Positions 1 through 9,586 are shown, counted from the first letter of the stretch. The stretch: 64,000 nt of DNA from Flavobacteriaceae bacterium (GCA_018608625.1 JABAZC010000040.1:44316-108315), one strand, 5' to 3'. The notes: generated by a model from the sequence alone, not told the origin. A program made the numbers and translations.

Positions 1-193
1 ATACACCGTCAATAACACCTGTCTTTCCAATGACTACTTTTCCAGATGTTGTCAGAGAACCACCTACAGCGCCCTCTATTCTAAAATCCCCTTCGCTGGT
101 TAAGTCACCATTAAAAGTCGTGCCTAGTGCAATTGTGTTTTGTTGTGAAAATGAGTTCAGATTTGATTTTGAGTTTTTGTTATCTGTAAACAT
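1..193 (-). CDS. Bactofilin family protein (partial, N-terminal part)
   Basis: About 64 N-terminal residues are present and the gene runs off the left edge. After a polar start the sequence enters the repetitive beta-helix pattern of bactofilins (GTTFNGDLTSEGDFRIEGAV, then G-x-I/V turns such as SGKVVIGKTG). Bactofilins are nucleotide-independent cytoskeletal proteins that polymerise and often scaffold envelope-modifying enzymes. The ATG lies 12 bp beyond the stop of the upstream PorW/SprE-like gene on the same strand, so the two are probably cotranscribed. Family assignment is firm from the repeat pattern. The specific role is not visible. Confidence 0.85.
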   Translation of the reverse strand, partial: MFTDNKNSKSNLNSFSQQNTIALGTTFNGDLTSEGDFRIEGAVGGSLTTSGKVVIGKTGVIDGV

Positions 194-205
194 AATAAGA
201 TGATT

Positions 206-2731
206 TTATTTAATTGATTTTATATACCTTTCTGCATTTTTATGTATTTGAACGATTTGATAATTCATGGAAGAAATTCCGAAATACGGCTTCGAAATTA
301 TCAATTCATTCTCTGTCTCTAGAATCTTTACAAATCCTAAAGCGCCCTGAACACTTTTCAGCCCGTGAACGACTACAAATATAGTGTTTGTATTATAACC
401 ATCTCTAGAAACTGTTAAATTAAAATAGTCAACTTCTTCAACAGCAGTACTTAACGCTGTTTCAAATGTGTTGATTTCCTCTGCTTCAGACCGGTCAAAC
501 TTAAAAACAACTTTGAAGTTCGTTTGAGTTGAGTCTTCAACAAATGCTTTGTTTGCTAGCTCTGGAATGATAGTGCTGTACATTTGAGCTGCCTTTTTTC
601 CTTCTAAACTGCTTGGATAGTTGAGAGCAACAAAATTCAACCCTTCTTTATAGGCTTCAAAACCGTACAAACGCGCTCTAGAGGTCGCCTTAAGGAGTTC
701 TAGCTTGGGTACAATTTCATCTCCATCTAACCTTGTGATTTGCAAATCACACCCGTCTATTACCTCTTGATAATTACCAAGCTCAAACTGTGTATATAGA
801 TTATTGTATAGCGACTGTGGGCTGTTTTCGTTATTTAGAAGGGCTAGTTCTGGATTTAATAAAATAGCTGCATACCTGGAGTCTTTGTGGTTTTCTATAA
901 TGTCTTTTTTTAAAATAGCTTGTAACTGGCTCAAGCCCAGCAAGGAGTATACTTTATATAAATTATACTTTGTTGGTAAAACAAGTCGATCTTCGGGAAA
1001 CTGTTTCAAAAGTTGTTCAAGTTTGTTTTGAGACAATGTATACTCCTTAAATTTATCTTTATAAATAAGCCCTAATTGATAATATGCAAAATTGCGTTCT
1101 TTAGAAATGCTATCTAATGTGGATTCTTCAGATGGAATTTGTGCTAAATAATACTCAATGGTGAATCGGCTTTTATCAACTTCCATCTCGGCTTCTTCAA
1201 ATTCTTTTTCAACAACTTCTTCATTCCGAACGGTCTTATTGGACCAGCGCCAATTGGCCTCTAAAGCACGCGCTCCCCATATTCTTACAAACTCATTTTT
1301 CCCAAACGCAAGCGTTGTTGGGTTGTAAAAATAAAACGTTTTATCTTTCTTGCGAACTTCATTTAGTGTTGGCACAAAGTAGGCCTCCCTAGTAGTGGCA
1401 TCTTCTTTTTCAAGAGCTTCTTCTTCCAGTTTTAAGTTCTCAATGTATGTTTGGAAATATGCCTCTTTTTCGGACTGTGAAAGCTCGACGAGCCTTAACA
1501 CACTATCCGTTTCATGCGCCACAGCTTCGTAATAAATAACATCTTCTAGGTTGTCACGTTTACGCTTGATAGCACGAAATGACTTGCTATTATCTTGAAG
1601 ACTGAGTAAGGTGCTATCGTAATAAGAGCCCGCTAAACTGTATTCTGAATAATCGAAATTTAGGTCGGCTAATATCCGATAATTAAGAGCGGTTAAATGG
1701 GCGTCTTTAGAGTCCGTTCGCAGTGATTTGTTATAATAAGCAATTGCTAAGGAGTCTTTGTTGTTCTTAATTTGATAATTAGCAATTTGGTGGTATATTT
1801 TATCTAAAAAAGGCCGATTTTCTCTGTTTGACTCTAAGTTCTCTAAAAGCGTTTCAAGGATAAGCTTGTTGTCATTTTCAAAATCAAAATTTTTGATTTT
1901 TTCCAAATGAGCGCTTATCATATAAACTCTAGGAGTTTTACGGTTCAGGGCGATCACCTGATCAAACGCGAGATTGGAGCTGTCTTTAATTCCTAAGGAA
2001 GAATATAGCTGACCCTCTATGAACCGAAGCCTCCCTAGCTCGTGGTTGTCTTTGGTGAGTTGTGATGCTCGCTGGAGTTGGATTATAGCGCTATCTAATG
2101 CTTTAATAGTGATATATGCCTGAGCCAGTGCGGAGCTGGCAGCCACGTTGTCTTCATCTGAGAGTTTATTTGACTCAATGAGCTCCTTTAAATTTTTAAT
2201 AGCTAAGCCTTCGTTTTCTAAACGTAAATTGGTTTTTGCGCGCCATATTTTCGCCAAGTTGATGTTGCTACTTGCGGGATATTTAAACAAAATATAATTA
2301 AACGCTTCCTGGGCGGGAATAAAACGATTGTCAAAATAACGAGCTTTTCCAAGAAGAATGTAGGACTCGTCTATTTGCGGGTTTTTTTCTTTTCCTTTAA
2401 TATTCATGCCATGCACTTGAATGGCCTTAACAGCTTTTTCTTCAGCACGCCCAAAATTTGGGTCCTGAGCTTTACCCCCTAGAATAATGTCGTCTGTTGG
2501 CTGTAAACGTTCGACCGGTAGTATATCCCAATAATTATCTATAAATGTAGAGTTGATTGCTGTTTTTCCTGTTTCTAAAGCAATACCCCCATTGTAAAGA
2601 ATGTTATACTTGGTGTTTAAGGAGTGCCAAGAACGATTTATGAATTTATCTTTTTTGCGCGAGCATCCCGTTGCAACAAAAAGCATGAGGACTACAAATA
2701 ACATAAAATTATACACGTTTTTCAAAAGCAA
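206..2731 (-). CDS. porW: PorW/SprE-type TPR lipoprotein (type IX secretion / gliding)
   Basis: Long (841 aa) tetratricopeptide-rich lipoprotein. A hydrophobic signal ends in a lipobox with the Cys near residue 23 (VATGCSRKK), followed by the N-terminal block typical of SprE/PorW (SWHSLNTKYNILYNGG). The rest is helical repeats. SprE is needed for gliding and type IX secretion in Flavobacterium and PorW for secretion in Porphyromonas, where it is thought to associate with the PorKN ring. The first codon is TTG; another TTG two codons in would give the more usual MKN start, and an ATG lies at codon 10, so the start is uncertain. A bactofilin gene follows. Naming rests on overall resemblance and on the diagnostic N-terminal block. 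Confidence 0.8.
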   Translation of the reverse strand: MLLKNVYNFMLFVVLMLFVATGCSRKKDKFINRSWHSLNTKYNILYNGGIALETGKTAINSTFIDNYWDILPVERLQPTDDIILGGKAQDPNFGRAEEKAVKAIQVHGMNIKGKEKNPQIDESYILLGKARYFDNRFIPAQEAFNYILFKYPASSNINLAKIWRAKTNLRLENEGLAIKNLKELIESNKLSDEDNVAASSALAQAYITIKALDSAIIQLQRASQLTKDNHELGRLRFIEGQLYSSLGIKDSSNLAFDQVIALNRKTPRVYMISAHLEKIKNFDFENDNKLILETLLENLESNRENRPFLDKIYHQIANYQIKNNKDSLAIAYYNKSLRTDSKDAHLTALNYRILADLNFDYSEYSLAGSYYDSTLLSLQDNSKSFRAIKRKRDNLEDVIYYEAVAHETDSVLRLVELSQSEKEAYFQTYIENLKLEEEALEKEDATTREAYFVPTLNEVRKKDKTFYFYNPTTLAFGKNEFVRIWGARALEANWRWSNKTVRNEEVVEKEFEEAEMEVDKSRFTIEYYLAQIPSEESTLDSISKERNFAYYQLGLIYKDKFKEYTLSQNKLEQLLKQFPEDRLVLPTKYNLYKVYSLLGLSQLQAILKKDIIENHKDSRYAAILLNPELALLNNENSPQSLYNNLYTQFELGNYQEVIDGCDLQITRLDGDEIVPKLELLKATSRARLYGFEAYKEGLNFVALNYPSSLEGKKAAQMYSTIIPELANKAFVEDSTQTNFKVVFKFDRSEAEEINTFETALSTAVEEVDYFNLTVSRDGYNTNTIFVVVHGLKSVQGALGFVKILETENELIISKPYFGISSMNYQIVQIHKNAERYIKSIK

Positions 2732-2824
2732 GGTCTTTGGTTATCTTCTAACTAAAATACACAGCATTATAGTGTATCGTTGTGTAAAAATAATCATCTT
2801 TTTGCATAAAACTAACAAAAACCA

Positions 2825-2836
2825 CGGGTTTACCCG
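2825..2836. repeat. 12-bp inverted repeat CGGGTTTACCCG in a divergent promoter region
   Basis: A perfect inverted repeat with 5-bp arms and a 2-bp centre. It stands out in AT-rich DNA between the divergent PorW/SprE-like and reductase genes. It could be an operator for a dimeric regulator, but no regulator gene is nearby and no second copy was found. The rest of the 190-bp gap shows only a -7-like promoter element. Confidence 0.25.
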
Positions 2837-2903
2837 AAATTTAAAAATAAACTAAAAGCTAATTTTAGGGAAGTGTTAACAGGAATTTAGATTAAATCTT
2901 TCT

Positions 2904-2911
2904 TATTTTTG
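2904..2911 (+). promoter_or_regulatory. Bacteroidota -7-like element TATTTTTG before the reductase gene
   Basis: Matches the Bacteroidota sigma-factor -7 consensus TAnnTTTG and ends 13 bp before the reductase ATG. No good -33 TTTG is seen at the expected 19-21 bp spacing, so the call rests on one element. Confidence 0.35.
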
Positions 2912-2924
2912 TTAAAAAATTTCC

Positions 2925-3974
2925 ATGGCACAATTCCACACTCTTAAAATTCAATCTATTGTTAGGCAAACCGAAAAAGCGGTTAGTGTCTCCTTTGATG
3001 TCCCGACTTCTCTGGTGACTGAATTTGCTTTTAAGGCTGGGCAATATATTACATTAAAAGCTGTGATAGACGGAGCTGAAGTTCGTAGAGATTATTCTTT
3101 AAGTTCAAGTCCAAAAAGTGGCGATTTAACAGTCACTATCAAAGAAATTGATGGGGGTCTTTTTTCAACTTATGCAAATAACAGCTTAAATATTGGAGAT
3201 AGCTTAGAGGTTGGGATACCTAATGGACGTTTTATTTACGAACCACAAACCGATAACACAAGCTCTATTGTTGCTTTTGCAGCGGGCAGCGGAATCACGC
3301 CAATAATGAGTATTGCCAGAACGGTTTTAGAAACGGGCAATGATAACATTGTTTTGATCTACGGCAATAAAAGCCCTGAAAAGACGATTTTTTACAAAGA
3401 AATTTTAAAATTACAATCAACATATTTAAATCGTTTTAGAGTGCAGTTTGTTTACAGTGAATCAAATAATGAAGGCTCATTATTTGGACGTATCGATGGT
3501 GGCAATATAAATTATGTTATCAAAAACACAATCCAGCTTGAGACTTCACATCTGTTTTATTTGTGTGGCCCCGAGGGAATGGTCAAAACAACAACCGCTA
3601 TTTTGTCCGAAAAAGGAATACGGGACGAGCAAATTCTTTTTGAACTTTTTACAGCTTCTGACGTAGTGCCTGCAAATAAGCCTATCAACAAAGGAAAGTC
3701 TGAGGTTACCATGCTTGTTGACGACGAAGAAACAACCCTTATGATGCCACAAAATCAAACAATTTTGGAAGCAGCTCTTGCTAATGATATAGATGCGCCT
3801 TACTCCTGTCAGGGGGGGGTGTGTAGTAGTTGTATTTGTCGTGTTACTGAGGGATCTGCCAAGATGAGGCAAAACAATATATTGACAGACAATGAAGTAG
3901 CTGAGGGGTTAGTTTTAAGCTGTCAAGCAGAGCCAACTTCATCCTTGTTAAAGGTCGACTTCGACGATATTTAA
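2925..3974 (+). CDS. PaaE-like ferredoxin reductase (FAD, NAD(P)H and [2Fe-2S] domains)
   Basis: The 349-aa protein has three domains in order: an FAD-binding barrel with RRDYS at about residues 54-58, an NAD(P)-binding domain with GSGITP near 121-126, and a C-terminal plant-type [2Fe-2S] ferredoxin with C295, C300, C303 and C333 (CX4CX2C...C). This is the layout of PaaE and related oxygenase reductases, which pass electrons from NAD(P)H to an oxygenase. No paaABCD subunits are adjacent, so the partner is unknown. The AlkB-like monooxygenase 32 kb away is only a speculative partner. A run of eight G sits inside the cluster-binding codons. The stop shares the four bases TTAA with the convergent glycosyltransferase gene. 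Confidence 0.85.
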   Translation: MAQFHTLKIQSIVRQTEKAVSVSFDVPTSLVTEFAFKAGQYITLKAVIDGAEVRRDYSLSSSPKSGDLTVTIKEIDGGLFSTYANNSLNIGDSLEVGIPNGRFIYEPQTDNTSSIVAFAAGSGITPIMSIARTVLETGNDNIVLIYGNKSPEKTIFYKEILKLQSTYLNRFRVQFVYSESNNEGSLFGRIDGGNINYVIKNTIQLETSHLFYLCGPEGMVKTTTAILSEKGIRDEQILFELFTASDVVPANKPINKGKSEVTMLVDDEETTLMMPQNQTILEAALANDIDAPYSCQGGVCSSCICRVTEGSAKMRQNNILTDNEVAEGLVLSCQAEPTSSLLKVDFDDI

Positions 3975-4987
3975 AGATTCCTATTAACTGCTTCTAAAAC
4001 GCTTTTTACTGAAATTGTTTCAATTGCTAATTCGTAACCCTCGGGAAAGGTGTTTCCGTAAATTGAGGTTGGAATTTTGGGGTACTTAACTCGGTCGGCT
4101 AGCAAGTTATTTGTGACATCCTGATTAAAAGGAGCAAAACCAGCATATGGGTGAGTTACCCCCCAAAGGGTCACCACATTTACCCCCAACATCGCAGCCA
4201 TATGGCCATTACTTGAGTCCATAGACAACATAACCTTTAAGTTTGATATGATATCGAGTTCGTGCTCTAAACTGAATTTAGCTGCAACTGAAAACACATT
4301 TGTATACTTCGAGGCTAGTTTTTGAAGTTGCTGAGACTCTTCTGGCCCTCCACCAAAAAGTAAAATTATATGTTTTTTTTGAAGCTCATAAATCACTTTA
4401 TCCATCTTTAATATTGGATATGTTTTAGATGCATAGGCGGCAAAAGGTGCGACTCCAATTACTGCGCTTGAAAACCTCCCAAGTGCGTTTAAGATGCTGT
4501 TGGCTAGTTTTTTTGGCGCTCTAGGCGAGGGCGTATTCAACTCGTAGCTAAAGCCTAGGCTCCTAAATACATCGGCATACCTTTCGGGGGTTGAGCGTAA
4601 AGGACTAAAGTTGATCCCTTCAGTAAGCTCTCTTTTTTGTGAACGCCCCTTGTTAATTTGATTGAATTTAATTCCAAACAAAAAGTATTTTAAAATGTTT
4701 GTTCGCAATACATTGTGAAGATCAGCAACCGCATCTATGTTGAGATTACGTATTCGTCTTGACAGTTTATATAATCCCAAAACCCCTTTGTGTAGATCGT
4801 TAAAATCAGCTAATATAACAATCGCTGTTTTCACGTCCCTGAAGAGGGGCGCAAATTGTTTCTTTGTTAAAATAGTAAGCTTAACTTTCGGGTTGGATTC
4901 AGCAAAAGCGAAAAGTACCGGTACGGTCATTGCCACATCTCCCATGGAAGAGAGCCTGATGACTAATATGTGTTTAATGTCCGTCAA
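3971..4987 (-). CDS. Glycosyltransferase family 9 (heptosyltransferase-like)
   Basis: At 338 aa it has the usual length for ADP-heptose:LPS heptosyltransferase relatives. The N-terminus HILVIRLSSMGDVAMTVPVL is the family signature, and the C-terminal half carries the nucleotide-sugar region with a conserved MSMDSSNGHMAA block and GVTHPYAGFAP. GT9 enzymes add a sugar from an ADP-activated donor to LPS inner core on the cytoplasmic side of the inner membrane. Donor and acceptor cannot be read from the sequence. It probably shares a transcript with the DUF4254 gene just upstream (12-bp gap), a pairing I recall from other flavobacteria. Confidence 0.88.
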   Translation of the reverse strand: MTDIKHILVIRLSSMGDVAMTVPVLFAFAESNPKVKLTILTKKQFAPLFRDVKTAIVILADFNDLHKGVLGLYKLSRRIRNLNIDAVADLHNVLRTNILKYFLFGIKFNQINKGRSQKRELTEGINFSPLRSTPERYADVFRSLGFSYELNTPSPRAPKKLANSILNALGRFSSAVIGVAPFAAYASKTYPILKMDKVIYELQKKHIILLFGGGPEESQQLQKLASKYTNVFSVAAKFSLEHELDIISNLKVMLSMDSSNGHMAAMLGVNVVTLWGVTHPYAGFAPFNQDVTNNLLADRVKYPKIPTSIYGNTFPEGYELAIETISVKSVLEAVNRNL

Positions 4988-4999
4988 CTGTGAAATAGG

Positions 5000-5608
5000 T
5001 TATTTAGTCCCCCTTAGTACTGGATTTAGTTCGTCGTCATTGTACATCTTCATTTGCTTATAAACCTTCATGTATTTCTTACCAATACTAATGTCTTCCA
5101 ACAAGTCGTCAATGGCAGAAGATAGATCTATACGCTGCTCTAAAAGAGTATTTAGCTTAGTTAAACAATTTTTTTGATGAATCTGTGACGCGTCTTCTCT
5201 AACGGTTTCAAGTTGCATGTGATAAATTTTTAAGGCTAATATTGACAAGCGGTCAATAGCCCATGCAGGGCTTTCTGAGTTAATTTTAGCGCCAGGAAGC
5301 AACTGAACATCCTTATAGGCCTCTAAAAAATAACTATCTATAAACTCAACAGAGTCTGTTCGATCTTGATTTGAAGCATCTATCATACGCTTTAATCTTA
5401 GTGCTGCACCCGGATCAATATTTGGGTCCCTAATAATGTCTTCATAGGCCCATTGTACAGTGTCTATCCAGCACTTTCTAAAAAGCAAGTGTTCAATTAG
5501 ATCTTGATCTTTATCGTATTTATTTTGAAACGGTTGATCTACTGAGTTTAACACTTTGTAAGACGCTATGACGTCTTGAAAAATGGAATTGGCTTTACTT
5601 GAAAACAT
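5000..5608 (-). CDS. DUF4254 domain protein
   Basis: About 202 aa, soluble and helical, recognised as DUF4254 from its overall pattern (LLFRKCWIDTVQWAYEDIIR, then a conserved IDASNQDRTDSVEFID segment). I chose the ATG that begins MFSSKANSIF. The reading frame stays open 32 codons further upstream, but that extension is lysine/tyrosine-rich, low in complexity and runs toward the upstream gene, so it is unlikely to be translated. Function is unknown. Its position directly upstream of a GT9 glycosyltransferase suggests an LPS-related role, which is inference only. Confidence 0.8.
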   Translation of the reverse strand: MFSSKANSIFQDVIASYKVLNSVDQPFQNKYDKDQDLIEHLLFRKCWIDTVQWAYEDIIRDPNIDPGAALRLKRMIDASNQDRTDSVEFIDSYFLEAYKDVQLLPGAKINSESPAWAIDRLSILALKIYHMQLETVREDASQIHQKNCLTKLNTLLEQRIDLSSAIDDLLEDISIGKKYMKVYKQMKMYNDDELNPVLRGTK

Positions 5609-5663
5609 GGTGTTTATATTTATATGGCAAATATAAGGGTATTTCTTTAGTTTGATTATTGTG

Positions 5664-6596
5664 CTATGATATATTAAATGGTATTTGGATAGCTGATAAA
5701 ACAAATAGCGATACTATAATAACATCTGTGATCCAGCTAAACTTTGTTGTTTCAGAAAAGTTGGCCATTAAGATAGCCGATGGCGCAACTATGAAGACAT
5801 ATACCTCCTTACTTTCGCTTTGGCTAAACAGAAAAGCAATGAAACCTACTGTTGTAATAAGAATAAGCAAAAGTATGCTAGGTCTTTTTTGCCTGTTATT
5901 AAAAGATCCCGACAAAAAGTAATTAACTATTCCACAAAGTAGAACAGCCGCTATAAAAAGAGTAAATAACGTGTTGTTTTGTATAACTAAATTCCGCATG
6001 TCAAAGCTAATATCAGGAAGTTTATCGCTAAGTATTGGAAGTTGGCTGTGAACTACCAAATTAAAGGCAGCCCAAAGGATTCCAAAAACTAAAACACCAC
6101 AAAAAGGAATTAATATATTTTTTATTTCAAAAACTGAGTACAGGGCAATGCCTATGATTAATGGGGCGAAAAAGAAAAATGAAAATGAATCAAAAAGCGT
6201 TGCAAGACAAATCCACAGGGACGCATCCAGGAGCTTTTTTTTAATGTTCGTTTTGTTTTTTAAACTGAGTATTCGGCGCAACGAAAAGAGTATGAAAAGG
6301 TTGGAAATCAACGTTGAGGTGTGTTCTAAAACCTGAGGGGAAACTCCAATAAATAAACAAAAGAATAGTGCGGCAAAGCTGTTGTTTTGGGTTAGATTGT
6401 TTTTAGTGACAATGAAAATAACAGTAAAAAGAGACGCTATTAAAACAAAAAGATAGGCTAGCTCATTTAAATAATTTAGGAGGTTACTGTCAAAATTAAC
6501 TGCAAAAGTTCGTTGATAAAAAGACAAGGCCGTCAATACAACTGAAAAAATTATATAGTGAATTGGTTTAGATGTTTTAAAAAAGCTTGTAATCAT
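5664..6596 (-). CDS. DUF6427 family integral membrane protein
   Basis: Polytopic membrane protein of 310 aa with around eight to ten hydrophobic segments and short polar loops. Its start MITSFFKTSKPIHYIIFS and general layout fit DUF6427, a Flavobacteriia family usually found near upp/purD, as here. No catalytic motif can be seen. Some multi-spanning glycosyltransferases look alike, but I see no acidic pair that would support that. Function unknown. Confidence 0.75.
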   Translation of the reverse strand: MITSFFKTSKPIHYIIFSVVLTALSFYQRTFAVNFDSNLLNYLNELAYLFVLIASLFTVIFIVTKNNLTQNNSFAALFFCLFIGVSPQVLEHTSTLISNLFILFSLRRILSLKNKTNIKKKLLDASLWICLATLFDSFSFFFFAPLIIGIALYSVFEIKNILIPFCGVLVFGILWAAFNLVVHSQLPILSDKLPDISFDMRNLVIQNNTLFTLFIAAVLLCGIVNYFLSGSFNNRQKRPSILLLILITTVGFIAFLFSQSESKEVYVFIVAPSAILMANFSETTKFSWITDVIIVSLFVLSAIQIPFNIS

Positions 6597-6719
6597 ATAA
6601 AGTGTTGACTATATTTGCAATGTAAATATAAGATTATTGTAAAGTTGTAGCGACTATTTTAAAATTACTTAAAAAACTTCCAGCAGCTAATAGCCTTAAT
6701 AACCATAAATTAAAGACCT

Positions 6720-6947
6720 ATGAAAGATTTATTTAATTCCATTCAAGAGCTTTGTGAATCGGTACTATTTGTGCCTTTTCATGCTCTAAGAGAGATAGAG
6801 TTAACCAACTGGTGGGGTGCCAATGTGGCCACATGGGTTTTTATGGGTATTGGGATTATTGCGTTTATTTACTGGATGCTACAGCTAAAATCTTTTAGCG
6901 ATAGGAATGAAGAAGACAAAAGTATTTCTTCACACTCTTACCTATAA
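6720..6947 (+). CDS. DUF6341 small membrane protein
   Basis: Small 75-aa protein with one clear transmembrane helix (about residues 33-53, WVFMGIGIIAFIYWMLQL) and a charged tail. The NWWGANVATWVFM block and the C-terminal EEDKSISSHSYL fit DUF6341, a short flavobacterial family. It is almost certainly real despite its size, because both blocks are family-typical. Its last codons overlap the end of the convergent purD gene by 6 bp, leaving no room for an intrinsic terminator. Function unknown. Confidence 0.8.
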   Translation: MKDLFNSIQELCESVLFVPFHALREIELTNWWGANVATWVFMGIGIIAFIYWMLQLKSFSDRNEEDKSISSHSYL

Positions 6948-8213
6948 ATCAAATCCAATATCTGTTCGATAATTCATCGCTTCAAATTTGATGTTCTCTA
7001 TAGACTTATACGAGGATTCTAGAGCAGAACGAAAATCATCACCTAATGATGTAACTGTCAATACTCGGCCTCCGTTGGTCACGAGCTTTCCGTCAGCCTT
7101 CGTTGCGCCGGCATGAAATACAATGGATTCCTTAACATTTTCAAGGCCAGTAATTTCTTTTTCTTTATCGTATGCTTCTGGATAGCCCCCTGAAACAAGC
7201 ATAACGGTGACCGCTGTTTGAGGGTCAATTTCAATTTCAATCTCGTTTAAACATTCGTTATCTATCGCTTGAAAAATTTCCAAAAGGTCTGTTTTTAACC
7301 TTGGTAAAACAACCTCTGTTTCAGGGTCCCCCATACGAACGTTATACTCAATAACCATCGGTTCATTTTCCACTACAATTAGGCCAATAAAAATAAATCC
7401 TTTATAAGGAAGGTTGTCTTTAACCAGGCCATCTACCGTTGGTTTTACAATTCTATTTTCAATTTTCGTTAATAAGGCAGAATCTACAAAAGGGACTGGT
7501 GAAATAGCACCCATACCACCTGTGTTTAGCCCTGTATCTCCTTCTCCTATCCGCTTATAGTCTTTAGCTGTTGGAAGTAGTTTGTAATTCTTCCCATCAG
7601 TTAAAACAAAGCAGCTTAGTTCAATACCATCTAAAAACTCTTCGATTACTACCTTTGTACTTGCTGCTCCAAATTTTGAGTCCACCAACATGCTTTTAAG
7701 CTCTTGTTTAGCTTCATTGATGTCTGTTAATATTAATACCCCTTTTCCAGCTGCTAGGCCATCGGCCTTAAGAACATAAGGCGAATTGACAGACTCGAGA
7801 AACGCATAACCCTTATCTAGTGTGTCTTTTGTGAAGCTTTCGTATGCTGCTGTTGGAATTCCATGGCGCCATAAAAACTTTTTAGCAAATTCCTTACTCC
7901 CCTCAAGTTGAGCAGCTGCTTTTTGTGGTCCGATAACGGCCACTTGATGCAGCTCAGGGTCGTTAAGGAAAAAGTCATATATGCCATTAACTAAAGGGTC
8001 TTCCGGTCCAACAACCACCATATTAATGTCATGAGCTAGGACTTGTTTTTTTATACCTTCAAAATTAACAACAGATACGTTAAGATTGGTTGCAATTGAT
8101 GATGTCCCAGAGTTTCCTGGCGCAACAAAAAGCTGGTTGCATAATGGACTTTGAGCAATTTTCCAGGCGAATGTGTGCTCTCTTCCTCCGGCACCTAATA
8201 TTAAAATATTCAT
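6942..8213 (-). CDS. purD: Phosphoribosylamine-glycine ligase
   Basis: PurD catalyses the second step of de novo purine synthesis, joining 5-phosphoribosylamine and glycine with ATP to give GAR. The 423-aa protein has the N-terminal GAGGREHTFAW motif, the ATP-grasp segment VLKADGLAAGKGV, and the metal-binding region VIEYNVRMGDPETE. Length is normal. It lies 14 bp downstream of the initiating sugar-phosphate transferase and is likely on the same transcript, so a housekeeping purine gene is coupled to the tail of the polysaccharide locus. Confidence 0.97.
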   Translation of the reverse strand: MNILILGAGGREHTFAWKIAQSPLCNQLFVAPGNSGTSSIATNLNVSVVNFEGIKKQVLAHDINMVVVGPEDPLVNGIYDFFLNDPELHQVAVIGPQKAAAQLEGSKEFAKKFLWRHGIPTAAYESFTKDTLDKGYAFLESVNSPYVLKADGLAAGKGVLILTDINEAKQELKSMLVDSKFGAASTKVVIEEFLDGIELSCFVLTDGKNYKLLPTAKDYKRIGEGDTGLNTGGMGAISPVPFVDSALLTKIENRIVKPTVDGLVKDNLPYKGFIFIGLIVVENEPMVIEYNVRMGDPETEVVLPRLKTDLLEIFQAIDNECLNEIEIEIDPQTAVTVMLVSGGYPEAYDKEKEITGLENVKESIVFHAGATKADGKLVTNGGRVLTVTSLGDDFRSALESSYKSIENIKFEAMNYRTDIGFDL

Positions 8214-8227
8214 AGTGGTATTTAGAA

Positions 8228-9586
8228 TTAATAGGCTTTTTCTTCGCCTCTTATAAAATTAAAAACAGTTTGAAAGATAATTTTTATATCTAAAAAAAAG
8301 GACCAGTTTTCAATATAAAAAACATCGTGCTTAACGCGTCCAATTATGTCTTTGTTGGTTTCAACTTCGCCCCTGTACCCGCTAACCTGTGCTAATCCAG
8401 TGATTCCTGGCTTTACAAAGTGACGGACCATAAATTTATCGATATTTTTAGCATACATATTTGTATGGCTTAACATATGTGGTCTTGGCCCAACTACGGA
8501 CATTTGTCCCAATAGTACATTGAAAAATTGTGGCATTTCATCAATACTTAATTTTCGAATAAACTTCCCTACTTTAGTTATGCGGCCGTCATTACGTTTA
8601 ACCTGAACAAGGTCTGCTTCAGGGTTCAAAACCATAGACCTATACTTAAAACAGTTGAAAGACTTATAATTATGGCCGTTTCTAAGCTGAGTAAAAAAGA
8701 TAGGGCCCTTTGATTCCAATTTGATAAGTATGGCTAAAATTGGCGTAAGCCAAGAAAGAACTAATGCAATGATCGTTATTGAAAAAACAATATCAAATAC
8801 GCGTTTTAATAAAAGGCTAAAGGGGTCGTTTAAAGGGATGGTTCTAAAAGTCAAGATTGGGATGACTCCATAAAAGTCATGTTTGAGTTTTTTAGACAAA
8901 ACCTGAGTATTGTCTGGAATAAACTTTACAATCTTAAGGTTGTTGTCTGCAAAATTTAGTACTGATAAGAGATCTGTATTATTAAGTTCAGACGTAGAAC
9001 AGTAAATTTCATCAATTTTATTATCAATAATATAACTAAATATCGACTCTAAATTAAGCGTCTCTCGGTCTTTAAAACACACTATTTTTTTGTTTTTAAA
9101 TCCCAAATGTGGAGTTTCTTTAAAAAACTCTTCCAACAAAAACCCCTGCTTACTGGCGCCTAATATGATTGTTTTTCTTGAGTTCTTTCTAAGTGTTCCA
9201 CGGTATTTTTTGAGCAAAAAGAACATTCCGTACTTGAATACTGAAACCGAGAAACTGACTGATAATATATATTTTAAAACAACAATTGGATAGAGCTCTA
9301 GCTTTACGTTAAAGCCTGAATAAGCAAACATTAAAAGTGTGAAAAACAAAATTTGTCTCACAAGTAAGTTGAGGACCCTTGTGATAAATGAATACCTATA
9401 AACTTCATAAAACTGTGTTATTAAAGCTGTAATCGTCCAACCTAAAGATATTAAAAACACGAAGTTTAAAGCCGGTATCTCTTTAAAAAAGCAGAAAATA
9501 CCAAGTATATTTATAACAGCTAAATCAACCGTATAAGAAATTGGTCTAATAAACCCTGAGTACCGTCCTTGCTTAAATAAACCCAC
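8228..9586 (-). CDS. Polyprenyl-phosphate sugar-1-phosphate transferase (WcaJ-like)
   Basis: A 452-aa initiating transferase. The N-terminal half has about four membrane helices, then a degenerate nucleotide-binding region, another helix near residue 270, and the C-terminal bacterial sugar transferase domain with LSIDEMPQFFNVL, SVVGPRPH and the GITGLAQVSGYRGE signature. Such enzymes move a sugar-1-phosphate, often glucose, from a UDP-sugar to undecaprenyl phosphate and start repeat-unit assembly at the inner membrane. It abuts the UDP-glucuronate decarboxylase gene with no gap and precedes purD. The sugar is not certain. Confidence 0.9.
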   Translation of the reverse strand: MGLFKQGRYSGFIRPISYTVDLAVINILGIFCFFKEIPALNFVFLISLGWTITALITQFYEVYRYSFITRVLNLLVRQILFFTLLMFAYSGFNVKLELYPIVVLKYILSVSFSVSVFKYGMFFLLKKYRGTLRKNSRKTIILGASKQGFLLEEFFKETPHLGFKNKKIVCFKDRETLNLESIFSYIIDNKIDEIYCSTSELNNTDLLSVLNFADNNLKIVKFIPDNTQVLSKKLKHDFYGVIPILTFRTIPLNDPFSLLLKRVFDIVFSITIIALVLSWLTPILAILIKLESKGPIFFTQLRNGHNYKSFNCFKYRSMVLNPEADLVQVKRNDGRITKVGKFIRKLSIDEMPQFFNVLLGQMSVVGPRPHMLSHTNMYAKNIDKFMVRHFVKPGITGLAQVSGYRGEVETNKDIIGRVKHDVFYIENWSFFLDIKIIFQTVFNFIRGEEKAY

